From: an uncultured Dyadobacter sp.
GTDB lineage: Bacteria; Bacteroidota; Bacteroidia; Cytophagales; Spirosomataceae
DNA length: 6,906 nucleotides
Direction of reading: 5' to 3'
Assembly (NCBI GenBank): GCA_946481035.1
Contig: CAMLNK010000213.1
Coordinates: 1 to 6,906, forward strand
Positions 1 to 5,893 of this stretch are shown here, in pieces. Under the pieces are notes generated by a model, which made no database searches, was not told the origin of the DNA, and worked only from the letters and a program-made list of their open reading frames with translations. Positions within the stretch are counted from its first letter, which is position 1; the number at the start of each line of letters is the position of its first letter. Both the position numbers and the translations under genes were made by a program.

Positions 1-90
1 GTTAAGCAACTTCATATTCTTGCAGGGAACTCCTTTTGAACCCATTCGTGCCGGAATAATACCCAGGACTTTTGGAAGCGGTGTCTTCAT
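1..90 (-). CDS. neuA: CMP-nonulosonate (CMP-sialic acid) synthetase, N-terminal fragment cut by window edge
   Basis: Reading the minus strand from the ATG at 90-88 gives 30 codons open to the left edge. The peptide begins MKTPLPKVLGIIPARMGSKG and continues VPCKNMKLLN. The IIPAR-x-GSKG-x-P-x-KN pattern at residues 11-25 is the CTP-binding N-terminal signature of the acylneuraminate cytidylyltransferase family, which activates sialic or related nonulosonic acids with CTP in the cytoplasm. The usual second residue of the loop (ARGGSKG) is Met here. The start overlaps the neuC stop as ATGA, typical of translational coupling, and the gene follows neuB and neuC, the two preceding pathway steps. Only the first part of a protein normally about 220-240 residues long is visible, so Neu5Ac, legionaminic and pseudaminic acid types cannot be separated. 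KdsB (CMP-Kdo synthetase) is less likely because that family has a GSTRLPGK-type loop instead of GSKG-x-P-x-KN. Confidence 0.85.
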   Translation of the reverse strand, partial: MKTPLPKVLGIIPARMGSKGVPCKNMKLLN

Positions 91-1232
91 AAGGGTAGGA
101 GGTGTTTTTTGAGAATAAATGGGATCGTCGCGAGCAGCCCGGCAATCCGCTCACCGGCGTCACCCTTTCCGTACAGCGTTACGGGCGGGTAATGCCCGTG
201 CGCGAGCTGGCGCTGAATGGCGGCGACAATGGCCTCGGTGTCGGGGATGCAGTCAATCACATTCTGGCCCCGCTCGCGGCCGCGCTGTCTGCTTCCGATA
301 TTCACCGCCGGAATGCCCAATGCACTGCATTCGCGTATCCCGACGCTCGAATTGCCGACAAAGCATGCACATTTTTTGAGCAGCTGGATGAAGTGACCCG
401 ATTCCATGTTTTTGAAAAAATGAATAGGAAGGTTCGGGTGCTGCTCGCGAAAAGCACGTATGCCCTGAGCAGTACCGGCCGTTCCGGGATCGGCATTAGG
501 CCAGAACCAGATGCAGGACATGTTCAGCGAGGCTATGGCATGTAGGGTGTTGTCAATCTGCCATTTGGAATGCCCTGTTTCGGTCGTTACCGCGTGTTGC
601 AGCACGACGAGATACGGCGCATTCAAATCCGGTTGTGATCCTACGCCTCCATAGGTTTCATAGGGGTTGAAATCACAATTCCTGTGCTGATATACCAAAT
701 CGATAGACGGGCAACCCGTGTAGTATACCTTTTGCGGTGAAAGCCCCATGTGGATCAGCCGCGCCCGCGCGTTTTCGGTGGCTACAAAATGCAGGTCGGC
801 GAGCTGTGAAATGCTGTTTCGGATTCGATCGTCGATGTTGCCGGTCATTTCCCCGCCCTGGATGTGCGCAAGCGGAATGTTCATGTTCACGGCAGCAATG
901 GCCGTGGCAATGGTTTCGAAGCGATCGGCGACGGTTACTACGACATCCGGACGATGATTGGCAAAAAAAGTGGAGAGCTCGATTACCGCCAGACCGGTCG
1001 TTTTGGCCGAAGCGGTGTCGCTTTCAACATCCAATAGATTTGAAATAATGGCCGAAACCGGAAGGTTTTCCGCTTGCAGTTGCGGAATGATGTTTCCGTA
1101 TCTTTCTACCAGTACGCTACCGGTTACGACAATTTGTAATGCAAGCTTTGGATGGGCCTGAATGGCGGTTAGCACGGTTTTGATCCTGCTGTAACTGGCC
1201 CGGGCGGTGATGACAACGCAGATTTTACGCAT
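87..1232 (-). CDS. neuC: UDP-N-acetylglucosamine 2-epimerase (hydrolysing), NeuC/LegG type
   Basis: This 381-residue protein has the length and motifs of the hydrolysing UDP-GlcNAc 2-epimerases (GT-B fold), which release UDP and give ManNAc, or a related 2-epimerised sugar in the LegG branch. Visible motifs: the N-terminal nucleotide-fold loop ITARASYSRIKTVL (8-21), DRFETIATAIAA (103-114), the AHIQGGEMTGNIDDRIRNSI block (122-141), which matches the family's HIxGGE...DDxIRxxI signature, and the C-terminal UDP-binding stretch VGNSSVGIRECSALGIPAVN (292-311) followed by IGSRQRGRERGQNVI. The N-terminal loop differs from the common TGTRADYG form. The gene starts inside the end of neuB (8-base overlap ATGCGTAA) and its TGA stop overlaps the next ATG, so it is the middle gene of a coupled neuB-neuC-neuA set. 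No Shine-Dalgarno sequence is evident. A WecB-type non-hydrolysing epimerase is less likely given the motifs and the neighbours. Whether the product is ManNAc or a 6-deoxy diamino sugar cannot be read from the sequence. Confidence 0.9.
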   Translation of the reverse strand: MRKICVVITARASYSRIKTVLTAIQAHPKLALQIVVTGSVLVERYGNIIPQLQAENLPVSAIISNLLDVESDTASAKTTGLAVIELSTFFANHRPDVVVTVADRFETIATAIAAVNMNIPLAHIQGGEMTGNIDDRIRNSISQLADLHFVATENARARLIHMGLSPQKVYYTGCPSIDLVYQHRNCDFNPYETYGGVGSQPDLNAPYLVVLQHAVTTETGHSKWQIDNTLHAIASLNMSCIWFWPNADPGTAGTAQGIRAFREQHPNLPIHFFKNMESGHFIQLLKKCACFVGNSSVGIRECSALGIPAVNIGSRQRGRERGQNVIDCIPDTEAIVAAIQRQLAHGHYPPVTLYGKGDAGERIAGLLATIPFILKKHLLPL

Positions 1233-2238
1233 GGGTGAGGTGGTTTTCGGTGAGAAATTCCCATTGCGCGATATCCCTGGTGAGTGTTTTGCCCAAGACC
1301 TCCTGGTAGCGTGCCGCCGCCACGCCGAAGCCGGCCGGCTTTTTGGTTTCCAGATCGGTGTATTGAATGCGCTCGCCTTTCCGCAGGTCGCGGTTTACAG
1401 CGAGCGACTTACCGAACATGCTTTTCATCCTCGAAAAGGTGGCATTAGCATCTTTGTTCACAGGAAAATTCAAGGCGGTTTCTATTTTGCGGATACCGGC
1501 GATGAGGGTGGTCGCTTGCCGAAAAGTAAGCGAGGACGAAGCATCGGGATTGCTCATCCGTTTGTCGAAGGTCACGTGGAATTCAAGTAGACGCGCGCCG
1601 AGCGCAGCCGCCGCAAGACAAGCGAAAATATCCCCTGAATGGTCGGAGAAACCTACCGAAACCTGGTAGCGCTGACTCATTTCATGCATTACATTCAATC
1701 CCCATTGGTGCGGCTTGGCTGGGTAAGCCGTGGTGCATTGAAGAATGGATACAGCCGTGCCCCATGATTTCAGAAGCGTTACGGCCTGGTCAAGCTCAGT
1801 CCAGGAACTCATTCCCGACGATAGTATCACGGGCTTTCCCGTTGCCGCAATTTTATCGAGCATTGGCAGGTTATCCACCTCGCCGGAGCCGATTTTAAAA
1901 CCGATTACTCCAATTTTATTCAGTAATTCGACCGCAGCTAACGAAAACGGACTTGCAAGGAAATGCAGCCCGGCTTTTTCACAATGTTTTTTAAGCCCGT
2001 TCCATTCTTCCGCAGTAAATTCCATGCTTTTCCAGTAGTCGAAGCGCGAGCCATTCTGGTAGGGGATCTTGACTCGGAAGTCCTCGTAAATACTGCTTTC
2101 GGCATCGGCAATGTGAACCTGGAATTTGGCCGCATTAGCTCCTGCGTGCGCGAGGGCGTCTATGTATGCATGTGCGAGGCCAATGCTGCCTTCATGCGCC
2201 TGGCCGATTTCCCCGATAACATAAATGTGTTGTTTCAT
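1225..2238 (-). CDS. neuB: N-acetylneuraminate synthase family protein (NeuB-type, with C-terminal SAF domain)
   Basis: The 337-residue protein matches the PEP-dependent nonulosonate synthases, which condense a 6-carbon N-acyl sugar such as ManNAc with phosphoenolpyruvate. The N-terminal TIM barrel (about 1-265) shows GEIGQAHEGS (9-18), AAKFQ (36-40), KIGSGE (115-120), SSGMSS (140-145), CTTAYP (168-173), GFSDHSGD (196-203) and EFHVTFDKRM (219-228). His200 and His221 fall where the family's metal-binding histidines lie. A SAF/antifreeze-like domain (about 277-334) follows, containing NRDLRKGERI and a closing LGKTLTRDI. The start is set at the ATG at 2238 because the protein then begins MKQHIYVIGEIG, the family's usual N-terminus. 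An in-frame ATG at 2322 would add 28 unrelated residues overlapping wzc. The gene lies 28 bases after the wzc stop. The GEIGQAHEGS and NPDA motifs differ from classical NeuB (AEIGxNHxG, GPDH), so this is a divergent subfamily and its exact substrate is uncertain. Confidence 0.9.
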   Translation of the reverse strand: MKQHIYVIGEIGQAHEGSIGLAHAYIDALAHAGANAAKFQVHIADAESSIYEDFRVKIPYQNGSRFDYWKSMEFTAEEWNGLKKHCEKAGLHFLASPFSLAAVELLNKIGVIGFKIGSGEVDNLPMLDKIAATGKPVILSSGMSSWTELDQAVTLLKSWGTAVSILQCTTAYPAKPHQWGLNVMHEMSQRYQVSVGFSDHSGDIFACLAAAALGARLLEFHVTFDKRMSNPDASSSLTFRQATTLIAGIRKIETALNFPVNKDANATFSRMKSMFGKSLAVNRDLRKGERIQYTDLETKKPAGFGVAAARYQEVLGKTLTRDIAQWEFLTENHLTHA

Positions 2239-2266
2239 AGGTGTGCTTTGATTGGTTAAATGGATG

Positions 2267-4525
2267 TTAATAATAATTGTATTGATACCGGTGCAGGTCG
2301 CGGGTACCGTTGAGGACAACATGTAAATCAGGTAGTTGCGACTGCTTGCGAATTTTCTGCATGTCAGCGAGTTGATGGATGAAAGTGAAATGCTGCCGGA
2401 CGATGTACAATGTCATGTCAACGCAAGGAGCCAGGAGTCGCGAGTCGGCCACCAGGCCCACGGGCGGGCTGTCGAGCAGCACATAGTCGTACCTGGTTTT
2501 GAGCATCGAAATAAGTCTTTTGACTTTTGGTGAGAGCATTATTTCGCCCGGACCGGCATATTGCCCCCCGGCCGCTAGAAAGTCAAAAGGTGGCCCGTTG
2601 CCGCATTGCTGGACGAGCGGTTCTTTATCAAATAAAAGGTGTTCGGTCACGCCTTCTGGCCGCAGGTTCAACAGGGTAGCCAGGGACGGCTTTCTTAGGT
2701 CGAAGTCGATCAGCAACACCTTCCTACCCGCGAGCGCGAGTGACTGCGCAAGGTGCATTGCTACGAACGATTTGCCTTCGTTGGCCATCGCAGAAGTAAG
2801 CAGGATCACCGTATGGGGTTGTGCGCCGGTAATAAACTGGATATTCGTTCGCAATGAACGGAACTGTTCCCTGAGCAAACTACGGTTGTCAATCTTTTTT
2901 AAGCGGGCATATCGGCTTTGCTGGCTGATTTCTCCGATGATCACCACGTCGCATTGCCGTAGGATATCGTCCCTCGACGTGATTTTGTTATTGAAGATCT
3001 GACCGATATAGAGCGCACATGCTGGCGCGAGGATACCGGTGAGCAACGCTACCAGTATGCTAAGCTGCCGATTGGGATACACAGGCAGCGGACTGGCTTT
3101 CGGCGGGTCGATAACCCTTGCATTGGGAATATTGGCCGAGCGGGAAATCGCTGTTTCCATGCGTTTTTTGAGCAGAAACAGATACAGTTCCTGCTGGATG
3201 CCTTGCTCTCGTGATTGAGATAGAAATGCCCGCTGACGCCCCGGCAGTTGCGAAATTTCGGCATCGAAACCTTGGCCATATACACGGATGGCTTCAATGC
3301 TTAGCGATAGTTCCCGCTCCTGGTGCCGGATCGCCTCGAAAAGGGTGTTCCTTAAAACTTCGGTCTGGCGCTCCAACAACGTTATTTCTGGATGGCGGGG
3401 AGCGAGAGAGGCGAGCGCTTTTACATGTGCCAGCTGCATTTCATTGTATTTTCCTACCAGGGTCGCAAAATTACCTTCCTGCGGATACAATGCCGAGGGA
3501 ACGGCCGCGGCGGGCTTTTCGCGCAAATGGGCTTCCAGCAGCTGCACGATTTTCAAATGGACGACCAGCTCTTTTTCTTCCGATGCATTTGCCGTGGATC
3601 TTTGAAGCGCCTGACGGCCGTCTTCCGCCATGTCGACTACCCGGTGACGCTTGCGGAAATCTTCGATGTTTGCTTCAACCCGGGCCAGTTCGGAGGAAAT
3701 GCGCGTCAGGTTGGCGCTAATAAAGGCAATCGTATTGTCCGCCACTTTGTTCTTCTCCTCGATGCTCGCCTTCTGATATCCGGTAATCAGTTGTTTTAAA
3801 ATGGCCTCCCCTTTCCGCGGCAAAACGTCTTGTACCGACAGGTTGACAAGACTGGCTGTTTTGTTCGGTGCCTGGATGCTCAGAACACGCGAATAGTGGT
3901 CCTGCACCGCCTCGTTTCCGGATATTTTAATGGAGTAGTGATAGTCGGAAGCTGGTTTGAAACGGGTCGTATCGATGATTGCGACGCCGTGCGGAAGTGC
4001 CATTTCACGGCCAAACTTGCCCTTGTAACTACTGCTTGCCGTTTGAAGTGTAAATGAGTCCCCGGTTTCGCGAAGAATGCGATAGGTATCAGGCTTTGCT
4101 GAATGCGGTTTGCGAAACCGGATCTTGTAAGGTGCCTTCTCGTAAAGTTCAGTAGTTTTTAAGTGGCCCGAAGCGAAGTATTGTGTGGTTAAATGCAGGT
4201 CGGCAATAACCTGACTTAGCAATGTGCGGCTTTTGAGTATTTCAATTTCGTTTTCGACGCTGCTGGTAGCGTCGGGGAGCCCGAGTTCTTCCAGCAATGC
4301 GGTCTCATGAAAATCACTTCCCCGCGAATCGTCGCGGACCAGTAATGAAGCCGTGATGGTATAATGAGGGGTTTTGTATCTGAGGAATGCGATCCCGAGC
4401 AGGCCCGACAGTACCGGTGAAATGAGAAACCAGTACCAGCGATATTGGATCGCTTTCCAGAGCGGGTTCTCGGCCCAGTCTTGAAATGGTGCGAAATCTG
4501 TGATTTGAGTCTTGGTTGCCAGCAT
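2267..4525 (-). CDS. wzc: Wzc-type polysaccharide co-polymerase / bacterial tyrosine kinase
   Basis: An inner-membrane protein of 752 residues that combines a chain-length/export domain with a cytoplasmic BY-kinase. Numbering here and below is from the GTG at 4534; subtract 3 for the ATG. Order: first membrane segment about 33-53; Wzz-type domain from about 57; long periplasmic helical, coiled-coil-prone region about 255-460; the proline-rich PPKASPLPVYPNRQL before the second membrane segment (about 491-511); EX2RX2R oligomerisation motif E556-R562 in REQFRSLRTN; Walker A-like SAMANEGKS (581-589); Walker A' VLLIDFDLR (606-614); Walker B YVLLDSP (684-690); C-terminal tyrosine cluster with Tyr at 750, 752, 754 and 755. 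Such proteins autophosphorylate the tail to control polymer assembly and export. A stop codon precedes the GTG by two codons, so only the GTG at 4534 or the ATG at 4525 can start it; ATG is preferred. The gene sits upstream of neuB, and no Wza-type outer-membrane exporter is adjacent. Confidence 0.92.
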   Translation of the reverse strand: MLATKTQITDFAPFQDWAENPLWKAIQYRWYWFLISPVLSGLLGIAFLRYKTPHYTITASLLVRDDSRGSDFHETALLEELGLPDATSSVENEIEILKSRTLLSQVIADLHLTTQYFASGHLKTTELYEKAPYKIRFRKPHSAKPDTYRILRETGDSFTLQTASSSYKGKFGREMALPHGVAIIDTTRFKPASDYHYSIKISGNEAVQDHYSRVLSIQAPNKTASLVNLSVQDVLPRKGEAILKQLITGYQKASIEEKNKVADNTIAFISANLTRISSELARVEANIEDFRKRHRVVDMAEDGRQALQRSTANASEEKELVVHLKIVQLLEAHLREKPAAAVPSALYPQEGNFATLVGKYNEMQLAHVKALASLAPRHPEITLLERQTEVLRNTLFEAIRHQERELSLSIEAIRVYGQGFDAEISQLPGRQRAFLSQSREQGIQQELYLFLLKKRMETAISRSANIPNARVIDPPKASPLPVYPNRQLSILVALLTGILAPACALYIGQIFNNKITSRDDILRQCDVVIIGEISQQSRYARLKKIDNRSLLREQFRSLRTNIQFITGAQPHTVILLTSAMANEGKSFVAMHLAQSLALAGRKVLLIDFDLRKPSLATLLNLRPEGVTEHLLFDKEPLVQQCGNGPPFDFLAAGGQYAGPGEIMLSPKVKRLISMLKTRYDYVLLDSPPVGLVADSRLLAPCVDMTLYIVRQHFTFIHQLADMQKIRKQSQLPDLHVVLNGTRDLHRYQYNYY

Positions 4526-4622
4526 TGCGTACACGTTTTAGGTGATAGCATTTAGACGCTGGCTTGTAATTTTGGTAACGCGACTTCTACAAATTTTTTT
4601 TCAAAATTTTCCCCAAAAGCAG

Positions 4623-4656
4623 AAAACCCTGTCTCAATAGCTTGAAACAGGGTTTT
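4623..4656 (-). terminator. Intrinsic terminator of glf
   Basis: A 15-pair hairpin with a 4-base loop: the arms are 4623-4637 and 4642-4656. Read as minus-strand RNA every position pairs, with one G-U wobble (4633/4646); read as plus-strand RNA that position is a C-A mismatch, so the structure fits minus-strand transcription. It lies 19 bases after the glf stop. The 3' arm ends in UUUU and is followed by CUGCUUUUGGGG, a modest U tract. It separates glf from wzc. Confidence 0.85.
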
Positions 4657-4675
4657 TCAGTGAGAAATATTTTTC

Positions 4676-5782
4676 TCAGGAATCGAAATGTACCTTCACT
4701 TTTTTGAGCGCTGATGCTACCACCTGGTGCATATCGTAGTAGCGGTATTCGGCAAGCCGTCCTCCGAAAATGACGTTCGGCTCCTCTGCCGCAAGCGCCT
4801 TGTATTGATTGAAAACCGCCGTGTTTTTATCATCGTTTACCGGATAATAGGGCTCGGCACCTTTCACCCATTCCTGCGGGTACTCGTGCGTGATCACGGT
4901 TTTGGGCTGGGTACCAAACTCAAAGTGCTTGTGTTCGATAATGCGTGTGAATGGCGTTTCGCCATCGGTGTAGTTTACCACCGCATTTCCCTGGTAGTTT
5001 TCCTGATCCAGCAACTGGTTATCGAAGCGAAGACTGCGGTATTCGAGCTGACCGAAACGAAAATCGAAATACTCGTCGATAGGGCCGGTGTACACGATGG
5101 TTTCGGCAAGCGTACTAAGTGCTTCCCTTTCTTTAAAGAAATCGACGCCCAGACGAACGTCCACGCCTTTCAGCAAGCCCTCAGTCAGCTTGTTATAACC
5201 ACCGATAGGGATGCCCTGGAAGCGGTCGTTGAAATAGTTGTTGTCGAATGTAAACCTAACGGGGAGCCGTTTGATAATGAATGCAGGTAGCTCGGTAGCT
5301 TTTCTTCCCCATTGTTTTTCTGTGTAGGCTTTGATCAGCTTCTTGTAAATGTCCGTTCCGACCAGTGAGATAGCTTGCTCTTCGAGGTTTTGCGGATCTT
5401 TAATACCGGCTTCTTCCACCTGCTGACGAATCTTTTCTTTGGCTTCTTCCGGTGTGCGTACCTTCCACAACTGGTAGAAAGTGTTCATGTTAAACGGAAG
5501 ATTGTACAGCTCGCCGTTGAAGTTAGCTACCGGAGAGTTGGTATAGCGGTTGAATTCCACGAACGAGTTGACATAGTCCCAGATGTCTTTGTCATTTGTA
5601 TGGAAGATGTGTGCTCCGTATTTATGTACATTAATACCTTCGACATTCTCGCAATACACGTTGCCGCCGATATGGTCGCGGCGATCGATTACCAGACATT
5701 TTTTTCCGCGTTTGGTTGCCTCATGGGCAAATACCGATCCCCACAAACCTGCACCTACTACCAGATAATCATATTGTTTCAT
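4676..5782 (-). CDS. glf: UDP-galactopyranose mutase
   Basis: This flavoenzyme interconverts UDP-galactopyranose and UDP-galactofuranose in the cytoplasm, supplying Galf for surface polysaccharides. The 368 residues match the bacterial enzyme's usual length. Visible features: N-terminal FAD-binding VVGAGLWGS (8-16) with the acidic residue VIDRRDHIGGN (31-41) that ends the Rossmann unit; the family signature HKYGAHIFHT (53-62); YTEKQWGRKATELP (153-166); the basic substrate-binding region around RLPVRFTFDNNYFND (172-186) and PFTRIIEHKHF (277-287); and the C-terminal FAD/substrate segment FGGRLAEYRYYDMHQ (339-353). All key regions are intact. The ATG at 5782 gives the standard MKQYDYLVVGAG start; an AGGGA sequence lies a few bases upstream and is at best a weak ribosome-binding site. 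The gene is flanked by hairpins on both sides, so it is probably its own transcription unit, although its promoter was not recognisable in the 58 bases before the start. Confidence 0.97.
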   Translation of the reverse strand: MKQYDYLVVGAGLWGSVFAHEATKRGKKCLVIDRRDHIGGNVYCENVEGINVHKYGAHIFHTNDKDIWDYVNSFVEFNRYTNSPVANFNGELYNLPFNMNTFYQLWKVRTPEEAKEKIRQQVEEAGIKDPQNLEEQAISLVGTDIYKKLIKAYTEKQWGRKATELPAFIIKRLPVRFTFDNNYFNDRFQGIPIGGYNKLTEGLLKGVDVRLGVDFFKEREALSTLAETIVYTGPIDEYFDFRFGQLEYRSLRFDNQLLDQENYQGNAVVNYTDGETPFTRIIEHKHFEFGTQPKTVITHEYPQEWVKGAEPYYPVNDDKNTAVFNQYKALAAEEPNVIFGGRLAEYRYYDMHQVVASALKKVKVHFDS

Positions 5783-5840
5783 TAATTCCCTGTTGCGTTG
5801 TTATGATGTGGCTAATTGATTTGGCGTGTGAATATATTAA

Positions 5841-5875
5841 AAAGAGAAAGGCTCCCGACGGGAGCCTTTCTCTTT
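5841..5875 (-). terminator. Intrinsic terminator of the OmpA-family gene
   Basis: A perfect 16-pair inverted repeat (5841-5856 with 5860-5875, 3-base loop GAC) with a GC-rich core GGCTCCC/GGGAGCC. On the minus strand the 3' arm runs into UUUUUAAUAUAUU, a good U-rich tail. It begins 18 bases after the OmpA stop and ends 58 bases before the glf start, as expected for a factor-independent terminator of a strongly expressed outer-membrane protein gene. Confidence 0.92.
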
Positions 5876-5893
5876 AAGTCGTTTCTTCAACTA

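Noticed and set aside
102..545. Plus-strand ORFs opposite the 3' half of neuC
   Set aside because: Their translations resemble no family and they mirror the neuC codon pattern on the other strand.
2239..2322. In-frame ATG at 2322 giving NeuB a 28-residue N-terminal extension
   Set aside because: The extension overlaps the wzc end, matches nothing in the family, and the ATG at 2238 gives the standard MKQHIYVIGEIG start.
3211..3720. Plus-strand ORF of 169 codons opposite wzc
   Set aside because: It lies entirely antisense to a well-supported kinase gene, its translation is rich in Pro, Arg and Cys with no recognisable domain, and it has no start signal.
4526..4534. GTG at 4534 as the wzc start
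   Set aside because: It is possible (a stop lies two codons upstream), but it adds only three residues, and an ATG follows at 4525. Neither has a clear ribosome-binding site, so the ATG was preferred.
4727..5290. Plus-strand ORF of 187 codons opposite glf
   Set aside because: It is a complementary-strand shadow of the conserved mutase, with a valine- and isoleucine-rich translation and no domain.
5841..5875. Perfect palindrome considered as an operator or insertion-sequence end
   Set aside because: Its position just after the OmpA stop, its GC core and its minus-strand U tail fit an intrinsic terminator. No transposase or second copy is present.
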